NCBI GenBank assembly: GCA_964582715.1
Contig: CAZOSM010000001.1
Span: forward strand, 186,001-250,000
DNA length: 64,000 nucleotides
Direction: 5' to 3'
Source of the DNA: MFZZ01 sp964582715
GTDB lineage: Bacteria > Patescibacteriota > Microgenomatia > UBA1406 > GWC2-37-13
Shown piece after piece: positions 33,710 to 42,508 of this stretch. The notes under the pieces were generated by a model. That model ran no database searches. It saw only the letters and a program-made list of their open reading frames with translations, and was not told the DNA's origin. The position numbers and the translations under genes are program-made. The stretch's first letter is position 1. Each line of letters starts with the position of its first letter.

Positions 33710-34668
33710 AAAAACTTACAATACTTGCTGTCATCATTGCATTTTTAGGCATAGGTGGTTATCTCTTTTATAAAGAAGGGACTCTTCCAGTTAACAAAAA
33801 TAATGATGAATCTAAAATTTTTATTATTGAACCAGGAGAATCTTTAGATTCAATTATAAACAACCTCTATAAAGAAGATCTGATCCGTAATCGGATTGTC
33901 TTTCGTATTATTGTAAAGCAAATGGATATTGAGAAATCCATTCAGGCTGGTGATTTCCGTCTTTCTCCTTCTATGAATGCCTATGAAATAGCAGATGAAC
34001 TCACTCATGGCACAATTGATGTCTGGGTAACGATTCCAGAAGGGCTCAGAAAAGAAGAAATAGCAGAGATTGTTTCTGAAAAGTTTGATATTTCGGAGAC
34101 AGAATTTAATGCATTAGCAGAAGAAGGATACTTGTATCCAGATACATATTTAATTCCCAAAAATCCAACAGCTCAACAAGTTATTGATATCTTAAAAACC
34201 ACATTTGATGCAAAGTTTACAGAAGAGATGGAAGAACAAATGGTTAAAAAAGGTATGACAGAAAACGAGGTTGTAACACTGGCATCTATATTGGAACGTG
34301 AGGCATTTGGCGAAAATGACAGACAGGAAATTGCTAATGTACTTTATAGAAGATTACAGGAAGGAATTCCTCTTCAAGTAGATGCGACCGTTCAGTATGT
34401 CTTGGGCTATCAGCCTCTGGAAAATCGCTGGTGGAAGAAGGCACTTACCTTTGATGACCTTAAAATTAATTCACCATATAATACATATGTCATAACAGGT
34501 TTACCACCTGGTCCTATTTCCAGTCCTGGTATTGAAGCTATTCAAGCTGTGTTGGATGCAACTGACGATACTCCATATCTTTTTTATATTCATGATCCGT
34601 CGGGCAATACCCATTACGGACGTAATTCAGAAGAGCATCAACGTAACATCGATAGATATTTAAATTAA
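33706..34668 (+). CDS. mltG: Endolytic peptidoglycan transglycosylase MltG
   Basis: Cleaves nascent glycan strands and limits their length at the outer membrane face. The 320-residue YceG-like protein has an N-terminal membrane anchor (about 4-22), a LysM-like N-domain and the catalytic domain with SILEREAFGENDRQEIANV (the Glu at about 197 matches the catalytic residue), PLQVDATVQYVLG and NSPYNTYVITGLPPGPISSPG. It overlaps the upstream phosphorylase gene by 4 bp. Confidence 0.95.
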   Translation: MKKLTILAVIIAFLGIGGYLFYKEGTLPVNKNNDESKIFIIEPGESLDSIINNLYKEDLIRNRIVFRIIVKQMDIEKSIQAGDFRLSPSMNAYEIADELTHGTIDVWVTIPEGLRKEEIAEIVSEKFDISETEFNALAEEGYLYPDTYLIPKNPTAQQVIDILKTTFDAKFTEEMEEQMVKKGMTENEVVTLASILEREAFGENDRQEIANVLYRRLQEGIPLQVDATVQYVLGYQPLENRWWKKALTFDDLKINSPYNTYVITGLPPGPISSPGIEAIQAVLDATDDTPYLFYIHDPSGNTHYGRNSEEHQRNIDRYLN

Positions 34669-34671
34669 AGT

Positions 34672-35541
34672 ATGAAGATTCCTCATAAAACTCTCAAGAA
34701 TGGTTTTTCTATGCCTGTTTTTGGTCTGGGTACCTGGCGAATGGGTGGAGATCGCATGCGTGACCTGCATAATGATGACGAAGCAGATATAAAGGCAATA
34801 AGGCAAGCAATAGAGGCAGGTATTACTCATATAGATACTGCCGAGCGTTATGCAGATGGCAAGGCAGAAGAGCTTATTGCCCAAGCGACTCAAGGTATAA
34901 ACCGAACAGACCTTTTTTTGGTCTCAAAAGTGGCTCCAGTGCACTTAAGTTATGATTCTGTTCTCAAAGCTGCAGAAGGCAGTTTGAAAAGGCTGCACAC
35001 AGATTATCTCGACTTATACCTAGTACATCAGCCAAATGATGAATTCCCTATTGCAGAAACAATGAAAGCCATGAATAAGCTAGTAGATGATGGCTTGGTT
35101 AAGTACATTGGTGTAAGTAATTTTAAAAATGAACGGGTTGATGAAGCTCAAAAGCACTCTCATCATAAAATAGTCTGTAATCAACTTCACTATAACTTAA
35201 AAGTACGAGAGATAGAACGGAATAACATTCTAACTTACTCTCAGCAAAATGACATTATGGTTACAGCCTGGAGGCCTTTGGAAAAAGGTGTGCTTATGGA
35301 GGATGGGAAAGAACTGCTTGCTAAAATGGCTCAGAAGTATAATAAAACTCCAGCACAAATTGCAATTAACTGGCTTATTTCTCAACCAAATATTGTCACA
35401 CTATCTAAGATGCGTGATAAGAAACATCTTGATGAAAATGTAGGTGCTATTGGATGGGAGATGGAACAGAAAGATATCGAAAAACTTCGTTTAGAATTCC
35501 CTAATCAACTTGATGTTTCTGAGGCCGTTCCACTTGAATAA
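34672..35541 (+). CDS. Aldo/keto reductase
   Basis: NAD(P)H-dependent carbonyl reductase with a TIM barrel, 289 residues. The catalytic tetrad can be read: Asp in HIDTAERYADG, Tyr in the same motif, Lys in LFLVSKVAP and His in LDLYLVHQPND. KYIGVSNFKNE and VTAWRPLEKGVL are also typical. The physiological substrate is unknown. It starts 3 bp after mltG, so it belongs to the murJ operon, and converges with ftsK. Confidence 0.94.
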   Translation: MKIPHKTLKNGFSMPVFGLGTWRMGGDRMRDLHNDDEADIKAIRQAIEAGITHIDTAERYADGKAEELIAQATQGINRTDLFLVSKVAPVHLSYDSVLKAAEGSLKRLHTDYLDLYLVHQPNDEFPIAETMKAMNKLVDDGLVKYIGVSNFKNERVDEAQKHSHHKIVCNQLHYNLKVREIERNNILTYSQQNDIMVTAWRPLEKGVLMEDGKELLAKMAQKYNKTPAQIAINWLISQPNIVTLSKMRDKKHLDENVGAIGWEMEQKDIEKLRLEFPNQLDVSEAVPLE

Positions 35542-35547
35542 GGGTTA

Positions 35548-37677
35548 TTATCCTTCCTGTTGAGGTCTACCCAGTACTTCACGAGGCTTAGAACCTTCTG
35601 CAGGTCCTACATATCCAGCTTCTTCCAGCTCGTCAAGTATTCGAGCTGCACGGGCATACCCAATGCGGAGTTTTCTTTGGAGAAGAGAGGCTGATGCTTT
35701 ATCTGATTGGGAGATAAGCTGGACTGCATCATTAAAAAACGCATCACGATCTTCTCCACCTGTAACATTACCCATACTTCCTCCTCCACTACCACCTTGG
35801 TTTATTGCAGGAGTCTGCTCTGTAATCTCTTCTGTATAGTGAACTACCGGCACTTGTGCTTTAAGGAAGCTCACTACATCTTTTACTTCACTTTCTGTAA
35901 TAAAAGGTCCCTGAATACGCCTTGGTTTTGCTTGGTCTGGTGGTAAATAAAACATGTCTCCTCGACCAAGTAGTTTCTCTGCTCCGGGCATATCGATAAT
36001 AACACGAGAATCAATCATGGAAGAAACGTTAAATGCCAATCTGCTTGGAATATTTGCTTTCATAAGACCAGTAATAACATCTACAGATGGTCTCTGAGTG
36101 GCCAATACTAAGTGAATACCAACAGCACGGGCTTTCTGTGCAATACGAGTAATAAGGTCTTCAACTTCGTTTGCAGCATACATCATAAGATCTGCAAGCT
36201 CATCAATAACGAATACGATATAAGGTTTTCTATCGACATTATCTAGGTTATTAAAACCTTCCAAGTTACGTACACCAGCTTGGGCAAGCTCTTTATATCT
36301 GGCCTCCATCTCCCCAACCGCCCAGCGTAGTGCAGAAACTACCTTCTGTGGCTCCACAATGACATCTGTTAACAAATGTGGAGATCCATTATATTGAGTC
36401 ATTTCTACTTGTTTCGGATCGACTAAAATCATACGCAGCTCATCTGGGCGAGTACGCATCATAAGTGTGGTAATCCAAGCATTAATCATGACAGATTTAC
36501 CAGAACCCGTGGTACCTGCAATAAGTACGTGCGGCATGCCGGCAATAGAAGCAACCATCGGTGCACCACCCACATCAAGACCAAGTGGAACCAATAACGG
36601 ATCTTCTTTTTCAGCAAGCTTTGAAGATTCTAGCAAGGCTTTTAAGGTTACAATCTCTGGTTTTTTATTTGGAATCTCAATACCTACCAAAGAACGACCA
36701 GGAATCGGTGCTTCTATACGGACCTGGCCCGTCGGTGCAGCAAGAGCAAGAGCTAAGTCATTTGCAAGTGCTGTAATTTTAGACAGCTTTGTACCCATGG
36801 TGATCTCAATGGCGTACTGGGTAACTGTTGGGCCAAAATTAACCTCAGCAACACGCGTTCTTATGCCGAAGCTATCAAGCGTCTTTTCAATAATATTTGC
36901 ATTTCCTTTTACATCACCGCGATCTGCGTCTTTTTGTTTTACTTCCTGTAGCAAGGTAACAGGTGGATACACCCATGTAGAAGAATCTTGAATAACTGGT
37001 TTAATAGAAAGGTCACTTGTGCCATCTGGCTTTGCTGCTGGAGCTGGTTGTACTGGGGCTGGCTGAGGTTTTGTAGGGATTACACGATCTTTAATAAATC
37101 CATCATCTTGCTTATCTTTATTTCCATTTAGGTTTGCTAAATCTAAATTAGGTTTCTTGGAAGCAAGTTTTCCAAATGCTTCCATAATAGGTCCAAAGAC
37201 TTTTCCAATAGCAAGAAAAATAACATCAATTGATGTATCTAGGAATAGAATAAGACCAACTATAAAGCCAATTAACAGAATTGAGATTGCGCCAAGTGCA
37301 GTAAAATCAAGAGATAAATTGCTAAAAATAGCATTCCCCACTGTGCCGGTTTGGAACAATCCAACTAATGAGATGAATAAAACGACACACCCAATAGTAA
37401 CATTGTATTTTACAAACTTGAGTTTTTTTGAGTTAAAGAAATGCCCTGAAATAAGAAACATAATGATTGGTGTTAAGATAGCCAGCCAACCAAACAAGCT
37501 ATAAAGCTGAGCATTTACTTCTGCCAAAACAGCTCCATCTTCGCTCCCTCTTCTAAACATCTGAAAAAAGGAGGCAAACATAATAAGGGCAATGAGTATG
37601 ACAAAAAAACCAATCAGGTTAAGGAGGGTTTTGCCATTTAAACGAATACCAAACTTAGATTTTTTTCTTCTTCCCAT
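35548..37677 (-). CDS. ftsK: DNA translocase FtsK/SpoIIIE
   Basis: Hexameric ATP-driven pump that moves chromosomal DNA through the closing septum. The 709-residue protein has four N-terminal membrane segments (about 18-175), a Gln/Pro/Ala-rich linker (QPAPVQPAPAAKPD), the alpha/beta motor with Walker A TTGSGKSV (about 389) and Walker B IVFVIDELADLMM, and a C-terminal winged-helix gamma domain (LQRKLRIGYARAARILDELE) that reads KOPS-like sites. The linker is much shorter than in E. coli FtsK. The start has AGGA 8 nt upstream. Confidence 0.96.
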   Translation of the reverse strand: MGRRKKSKFGIRLNGKTLLNLIGFFVILIALIMFASFFQMFRRGSEDGAVLAEVNAQLYSLFGWLAILTPIIMFLISGHFFNSKKLKFVKYNVTIGCVVLFISLVGLFQTGTVGNAIFSNLSLDFTALGAISILLIGFIVGLILFLDTSIDVIFLAIGKVFGPIMEAFGKLASKKPNLDLANLNGNKDKQDDGFIKDRVIPTKPQPAPVQPAPAAKPDGTSDLSIKPVIQDSSTWVYPPVTLLQEVKQKDADRGDVKGNANIIEKTLDSFGIRTRVAEVNFGPTVTQYAIEITMGTKLSKITALANDLALALAAPTGQVRIEAPIPGRSLVGIEIPNKKPEIVTLKALLESSKLAEKEDPLLVPLGLDVGGAPMVASIAGMPHVLIAGTTGSGKSVMINAWITTLMMRTRPDELRMILVDPKQVEMTQYNGSPHLLTDVIVEPQKVVSALRWAVGEMEARYKELAQAGVRNLEGFNNLDNVDRKPYIVFVIDELADLMMYAANEVEDLITRIAQKARAVGIHLVLATQRPSVDVITGLMKANIPSRLAFNVSSMIDSRVIIDMPGAEKLLGRGDMFYLPPDQAKPRRIQGPFITESEVKDVVSFLKAQVPVVHYTEEITEQTPAINQGGSGGGSMGNVTGGEDRDAFFNDAVQLISQSDKASASLLQRKLRIGYARAARILDELEEAGYVGPAEGSKPREVLGRPQQEG

Positions 37678-37683
37678 ACAAAT

Positions 37684-37770
37684 TCCTGTTAATTAATTCT
37701 AAATTTCCATTTTCTAATTACAAATATAATTCATTATAGAAGAATTTAAACATTAGAAATTAGAAATTCC
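37684..37770. repeat. AT-rich degenerate repeat between pnp and ftsK
   Basis: TTCTAAATTTCC and TTTTCTAATTAC recur as the inverted ATTAGAAATTAGAAATTCC near 37752. Same style as the repeats at 10600 and 30011; function unknown. Confidence 0.35.
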
Positions 37771-37831
37771 ACATAGTGGTTGATATCTCATCATAGCATG
37801 CAACAATTGAGTTGTAAATGTATGTTCCCAT

Positions 37832-37858
37832 AAAAAAGGACCTCACATCGGAGGTCCT
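37832..37858 (-). terminator. Intrinsic terminator of pnp
   Basis: On the minus strand AGGACCTC, loop CGATGT and GAGGTCCT form a perfect 8-bp stem followed by TTTTTTAT. It lies about 20 bp after the pnp stop codon. This is the best intrinsic terminator in the window. Confidence 0.85.
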
Positions 37859-37879
37859 CTTTAAATCTATAATAGATTA

Positions 37880-40000
37880 TTATTCTTGATCGTAGTTTGA
37901 CTGATCTGTTTTACCTGTCATCTGTAAATTAACACGGCCTTGAGGATCAATCTGAATAACTCTTACTTTTACAACCTGTCCAATCTGTACCACATCAGCC
38001 GGGTTCTTGACAAAGCCAGCTCCCATTTTGGATACATGTACCATTCCTTCTTTTCCAGGAAGAATCTCGACAAATGCACCAAATGGAAGAATTCTCTTTA
38101 CTTCTCCATCAAATTCTTCTCCAACTTCTACTTCCCGAGTCATGGTTTCAATCATATGTGCTGCACGTTCTACATTTTCTTTCTGGATACCAGTTATGGT
38201 AACGACACCTTCTTCATCAATATTGATGTCTGTATCAGTTTTTGCAATAAGACCACGAATAGTCTTACCACCTGCACCAATAACCTCACCGATCTTATCT
38301 TGTGGGATAGAGATCATAAGTACTTTTGGAGCGAATTCAGAAACCTCTGTTCGAGATGATGGGATAGCTTTTGCCATAACTTCAAGGATCTGAAGTCGGG
38401 CTTTTCTTGCTCCATCAATGGTTTCCGAGATCATCTCATCTGTTAATCCCATGTTTTTAACATCAAGTTGGACTGCTGTAATACCTTTTTCTGTTCCAGT
38501 TACTTTGAAGTCCATTTCACCAGAAAAGTCTTCAATACCCATGATGTCTGTAAGAATTACATATTCATCATCAGACTTTGTCATAATACCCATTGCGATT
38601 CCTGCAACTGGTGCCTTAATTGGAACACCTGCATGCATAAGAGCTAAGGTAGATCCACAGGTTGAAGCCATTGAGGTTGATCCATTTGAAGTAAGTACTT
38701 CTGAGACAACTCGAATAGTGTATGGAAATTCTTTTTCTGAAGGAAGAACTGGTTCAATAGCCTTTTCTGCCAGAGCTCCATGACCAATCTCTCGACGGGA
38801 AACAGATCCGATTCTTCCAGTTTCTCCAACTGAGTATGGAGGAAAGTTGTAATGATGAATGTATCTCTTTTCTTCCTGGCCTTCCGGACCTTCAATAAAT
38901 TGTCCTGCACTTGGTCCGGCTAAAGTAGCAATAGAGAGTACTTGTGTATCACCTCTTTGGAAAAGTCCTGTTCCATGAGTTCGAGATAAAATACCGACTT
39001 CAGCAGAAAGCGGACGGATTTCATCAAGTGCACGTCCATCAACACGTTTTTTTGTATCAATGGTGTTTGCACAGATTGTTTTCTTATACACATAGTCTAT
39101 TGCCGATGCAATTGTTTTTGCATCAAATTCTTCTCCAACTTTTTCTGTAATCTTTTCAGTAAGTTCGGCCATTACCTTACTTGAGCCAGATTCCTTTGAG
39201 GCAATCTCTTCAATAATTGCATTGATCTCATCTTTATGATCTTTTTTAATCATAGTAACAAGCTTTTCATCAACTGGAAGATCTGAGAATTCTTCTTTCT
39301 CCATTCCGATCTTTTCACGGATAGATTCGATAAAGTCGATAATAGGAGCATTTTCCTTTTTGATCTCCTTCAATGCCTGTTTAAATACTTCATCATCTAC
39401 TTCTTCTGCTTCTGTCTCAATCATAAGAACTTTATCTTTAGAAGTAGTTGCGACAAGGTCAAGAGTGGTAAATTCTTTTTCAGATTCTTTTGGGTTTACA
39501 ATGAATGAACCCTCTTCTCCATTTTGTGGAGGGATATATCCCATACGAAGAGTACTTACTGGTCCTTTCCAAGGGATAGGTGAAACATGAAGTGCAGCAG
39601 AAGTTGCAATTGCTGCAACAATTTCTGGATCATTGATACCATCTACCTGCATAAGGGTAATAATGATCTGTACATCTCTTTTGTAACTTTTGGGGAACAA
39701 AGGACGAATTGATCTATCAATAATACGACCTTTTAAAATTGCTTCATCTGTTGGACGTCCTTCACGCTTTACCCAACGAGAACCTTTAATAATTCCACCT
39801 GCATATAAACGCTCTGCGTATTCTACTTGGAGTGGAAAGTAATCTAAATCATCTCTTACTTTACCTGCTGTAACAGTAACAAGTACACTTGTCTCGCCGA
39901 GTGTGGCAAAGACTGATGTAGTTGCAGCTCTAGCTAATTTGCCAAACTGCAAAGTTAGTTTTTGTCCATGAATATCCATGGATTCTTCTAAGAATTTCAT
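37880..40000 (-). CDS. pnp: Polyribonucleotide nucleotidyltransferase (PNPase)
   Basis: Phosphorolytic 3'-5' exoribonuclease of the RNA degradosome, trimeric. The 706-residue protein has two RNase PH domains (the first with FATLGETSVLVTVTAGK, the second with RTHGTGLFQRGDTQVLS), an alpha-helical linker, a KH domain (IGEVIGAGGKTIRGLI, about 562) and an S1 domain (VEVGEEFDGEVKRILPFGAF, about 622). All usual domains are present. Gene order rpsO then pnp is the classic arrangement, but pnp has its own TATAGT box 6 nt before the ATG. Confidence 0.97.
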   Translation of the reverse strand: MKFLEESMDIHGQKLTLQFGKLARAATTSVFATLGETSVLVTVTAGKVRDDLDYFPLQVEYAERLYAGGIIKGSRWVKREGRPTDEAILKGRIIDRSIRPLFPKSYKRDVQIIITLMQVDGINDPEIVAAIATSAALHVSPIPWKGPVSTLRMGYIPPQNGEEGSFIVNPKESEKEFTTLDLVATTSKDKVLMIETEAEEVDDEVFKQALKEIKKENAPIIDFIESIREKIGMEKEEFSDLPVDEKLVTMIKKDHKDEINAIIEEIASKESGSSKVMAELTEKITEKVGEEFDAKTIASAIDYVYKKTICANTIDTKKRVDGRALDEIRPLSAEVGILSRTHGTGLFQRGDTQVLSIATLAGPSAGQFIEGPEGQEEKRYIHHYNFPPYSVGETGRIGSVSRREIGHGALAEKAIEPVLPSEKEFPYTIRVVSEVLTSNGSTSMASTCGSTLALMHAGVPIKAPVAGIAMGIMTKSDDEYVILTDIMGIEDFSGEMDFKVTGTEKGITAVQLDVKNMGLTDEMISETIDGARKARLQILEVMAKAIPSSRTEVSEFAPKVLMISIPQDKIGEVIGAGGKTIRGLIAKTDTDINIDEEGVVTITGIQKENVERAAHMIETMTREVEVGEEFDGEVKRILPFGAFVEILPGKEGMVHVSKMGAGFVKNPADVVQIGQVVKVRVIQIDPQGRVNLQMTGKTDQSNYDQE

Positions 40001-40006
40001 ATAAAA

Positions 40007-40012
40007 ACTATA
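40007..40012 (-). promoter_or_regulatory. -10 box of pnp
   Basis: TATAGT on the minus strand, 6 nt before the pnp ATG at 40000. Suggests a leaderless pnp mRNA independent of rpsO, without room for the leader-based autoregulation known in E. coli. Confidence 0.5.
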
Positions 40013-40195
40013 ACATGTGAGGAAGAGTTAGCGAAGAGTTTTGGAGTATTGCCATCTTGGCGCCTAATGGCGATCGGCTAATGCCGAAACTTGTTTCAAA
40101 GACTTTACGATATGTACAGACTTTAAAATAAGTTAAGATGACAAAGAAGCTACCTCGCAGGTCATTCCTCGAATTAATAATAAATTAATAAACGA
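40013..40195. other. rpsO-pnp intergenic region with small hairpins
   Basis: Contains GAAAC-TT-GTTTC (40086-40097), GCC-TAAT-GGC and GGC-TAAT-GCC mini-hairpins (about 40052-40084) and an ACCT/AGGT pair near 40150. It probably holds the rpsO terminator or RNA-processing sites. No reading frame is credible. Confidence 0.35.
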
Positions 40196-40465
40196 TTATT
40201 TTTTAAGACCTAATTTTTCAATGAGCTCTTTATATCTAGCTTCATCTAATTTTTGAAGATAGTTAAGGATACGTCGTCTTTTTGCAATTACCTTCAAAAG
40301 ACCACGACGGGAGTGATTATCTTTTTTATTACCTTCTAAATGATTGGTAAGTCTTTGAATTTTAAAAGTCAAAAGAGCTACCTGCACTTCTGGAGAACCA
40401 GTGTCTCCATTTTTTTGTGCAAACATTTCAATGATTTCTTGTTTGTTTTCTGGAAGTTGTGCCAT
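40196..40465 (-). CDS. rpsO: 30S ribosomal protein S15
   Basis: Binds 16S rRNA central domain early in 30S assembly. The 89 residues match the family length, with TGSPEVQVALLTFKIQRLTNHLEGN and DNHSRRGLLKVIAKRRRILNYL, where the conserved Arg/Lys cluster contacts rRNA. Two TATAAT boxes lie upstream (10 and 20 nt before the ATG). It is the first gene of the rpsO-pnp pair. Confidence 0.98.
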   Translation of the reverse strand: MAQLPENKQEIIEMFAQKNGDTGSPEVQVALLTFKIQRLTNHLEGNKKDNHSRRGLLKVIAKRRRILNYLQKLDEARYKELIEKLGLKK

Positions 40466-40475
40466 AGATTCAGAG

Positions 40476-40491
40476 ATTATAATCTATTATA
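40476..40491 (-). promoter_or_regulatory. Two tandem -10 boxes of rpsO
   Basis: TATAAT at 40481-40476 and again at 40491-40486 on the minus strand, ending 10 and 20 nt before the ATG. Predicted leaders are about 3 and 13 nt. Confidence 0.55.
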
Positions 40492-40629
40492 GAAGAAGTT
40501 GCAAGAGCGTTATTAGTAATGGCTGATAATAGTTAATTCCCAATTTCTAATTACTAACTTGATATTTTATTGACATTAGATATGAGTAATGTACATGACA
40601 AACTTCTTGAAATCTTGTAGAAATAATAT

Positions 40630-41052
40630 ATGCAGAACTTAGGAAACATCTCTATACCCAATAAGAATCCACGTAAAGAAAAGCAAGACACATCTACTGT
40701 ACTTATGAGCCAGCCCAAAACAAGGCATACTTCCAGCCGCTCAAATAGACAATTTTTTATAAATCATAAATATACATTTTTAATAGTACTTATAGGTATT
40801 TTAGTTGGTTGGGTTTATTATATTCCTCCCAGCAATGATTTTGCTGTCCTGGCATTTATTCTCCTTATTACCAGCATATGTTCTATTCTCACTTCTCATT
40901 TCGGGCAAAAAGTGCATGTATTTTCTACCTTCTTTATATGTTCTTTCCTTCTGATGAGTTATTATATTGGTTTTGATCTTATTAATACATTAGTACTGCT
41001 ATCGTTTATAATAGGACTGTCAACATTATTCAAAACGACAAAAGTACAATGA
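40630..41052 (+). CDS. Small membrane protein of unknown function
   Basis: Not recognised. A 140-residue protein with a polar, Ser/Lys-rich N-terminal ~45 residues, followed by three or four membrane segments (about 50-66, 70-88, 95-112, 116-132). It overlaps metG by 4 bp and is therefore likely expressed with it. No motif suggests an enzymatic role. Confidence 0.7.
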   Translation: MQNLGNISIPNKNPRKEKQDTSTVLMSQPKTRHTSSRSNRQFFINHKYTFLIVLIGILVGWVYYIPPSNDFAVLAFILLITSICSILTSHFGQKVHVFSTFFICSFLLMSYYIGFDLINTLVLLSFIIGLSTLFKTTKVQ

Positions 41053-42458
41053 GCAAAGTATATATCACCACCACACTTCCTTATGTAAATGCAGATCCGC
41101 ATATTGGGTTTGCTCTAGAGATAGTACAGGCCGATGCTTGGGCACGTACCCAAAGACTTCTGGGAAATGAAGTTACCTTTAATACAGGAACAGATGAACA
41201 TGGAGTAAAAATTTATCAGAATGCCAAAGAACAGAGTACAGATCCACAAGAGTATGTAGACTCATATGCTGCTAAGTTTGACAAGCTAAAGGATGCTCTC
41301 AATTTAACCTATACTAACTTTATCCGAACTACCAACCCAGATCATAAAAAAGCTGCACAGGAGTTTTGGACAAGATGTCTGGAAAATGGAGATATATATA
41401 AAAAGAATTACCAGATTAAGTATTGCGTTGGATGTGAACTGGCTAAAACAGAATCTGAGCTAGTTGATGGCTACTGCCCACTGCATCCAAATAGAGAAAT
41501 TGAACTGATTGATGAGGAAAACTACTTTTTTAAATTTTCAAACTATCAAGATAAATTGCTCCAGCTCTATAAAGATAATCCCGATTTTGTAAAACCTGCT
41601 CACCGACTGGAAGAAATTAAAAACTTTGTAGAAAAAGGCCTAGAAGACTTTAGTATTTCCAGATTAAAAGAAAAGATGCCGTGGGGAGTACCTGTTCCAG
41701 GTGATGAGGATCATGTGATGTATGTATGGTTTGATGCACTAGTGAACTATATCTCTACATTAGGCTGGCCACATGACGAAAAAAACTTTTCCGATTACTG
41801 GCCTGGTGTACAGGTTGCCGGAAAAGATAATTTAAGGCAACAATCGGCTATGTGGCAGGCAATGCTTATGTCTGCACAGCTTCCTCCTTCCAAGCAGATT
41901 TTTATCCATGGATTTATTACTATGAATGGCCAAAAGATGAGTAAGTCACTTGGCAATGTGGTCGATCCATTTGAGTTAATTAAAAAATATGGCACCGATG
42001 CGGTGCGTTACTACCTGTTACGAGAGATTCCATCTCTTGATGATGGTGACTTTTCGTATGAACGAATGAACCAATTGTATGAAGCTGATCTGGCCAATGA
42101 ACTAGGTAACTTAGTGTCTCGCGTTACGACACTTGCTGCAAAAGATGAACTCATCAATTCGCAATCTGAAATATATCCAAATACAGATATTCAAGATAAC
42201 ATCCTACGTTTTAACTTTCATGCTGCACTAGAACTCATATGGCTCGATATTAAAGCTCTTAACAAAGAGATAAATGAAAAAGAACCCTGGAAAAAAACAG
42301 CAGCAGAACGTAAAGAAGATTTACTAAGCTGGTTACACAAACTACAACATATTGCTTGGGAACTTAAACCTTTTATGCCAGAAACAGCTGAACAAATAAT
42401 GCAGGCAACATCTGGTAAAATAAAAAAAATAACACCGCTTTTCCCCCGCCTCAAATAA
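41049..42458 (+). CDS. metG: Methionyl-tRNA synthetase
   Basis: Charges tRNA-Met. The 469-residue class I synthetase has the HIGH-type motif DPHIGFALEIVQADAWAR near residue 17, a zinc-binding insertion with CVGC and CPLHP (about 128-146), the KMSKS motif in GQKMSKSLGNVVDP (about 295) and a helical anticodon-binding domain. It lacks the C-terminal EMAP/Trbp111-like tRNA-binding domain found in many bacteria. The overlap with the upstream membrane-protein gene suggests one transcript. Confidence 0.97.
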   Translation: MSKVYITTTLPYVNADPHIGFALEIVQADAWARTQRLLGNEVTFNTGTDEHGVKIYQNAKEQSTDPQEYVDSYAAKFDKLKDALNLTYTNFIRTTNPDHKKAAQEFWTRCLENGDIYKKNYQIKYCVGCELAKTESELVDGYCPLHPNREIELIDEENYFFKFSNYQDKLLQLYKDNPDFVKPAHRLEEIKNFVEKGLEDFSISRLKEKMPWGVPVPGDEDHVMYVWFDALVNYISTLGWPHDEKNFSDYWPGVQVAGKDNLRQQSAMWQAMLMSAQLPPSKQIFIHGFITMNGQKMSKSLGNVVDPFELIKKYGTDAVRYYLLREIPSLDDGDFSYERMNQLYEADLANELGNLVSRVTTLAAKDELINSQSEIYPNTDIQDNILRFNFHAALELIWLDIKALNKEINEKEPWKKTAAERKEDLLSWLHKLQHIAWELKPFMPETAEQIMQATSGKIKKITPLFPRLK

Positions 42459-42491
42459 GGATCAGTACAGTAAACACCAGATAAAAGCGTG

Positions 42492-42497
42492 TATAAT
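42492..42497 (+). promoter_or_regulatory. -10 box of second PBP1A gene
   Basis: TATAAT, 11 nt before the ATG at 42509; predicted leader about 4 nt. Confidence 0.5.
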
Positions 42498-42508
42498 TAA
42501 CTGTTTAC

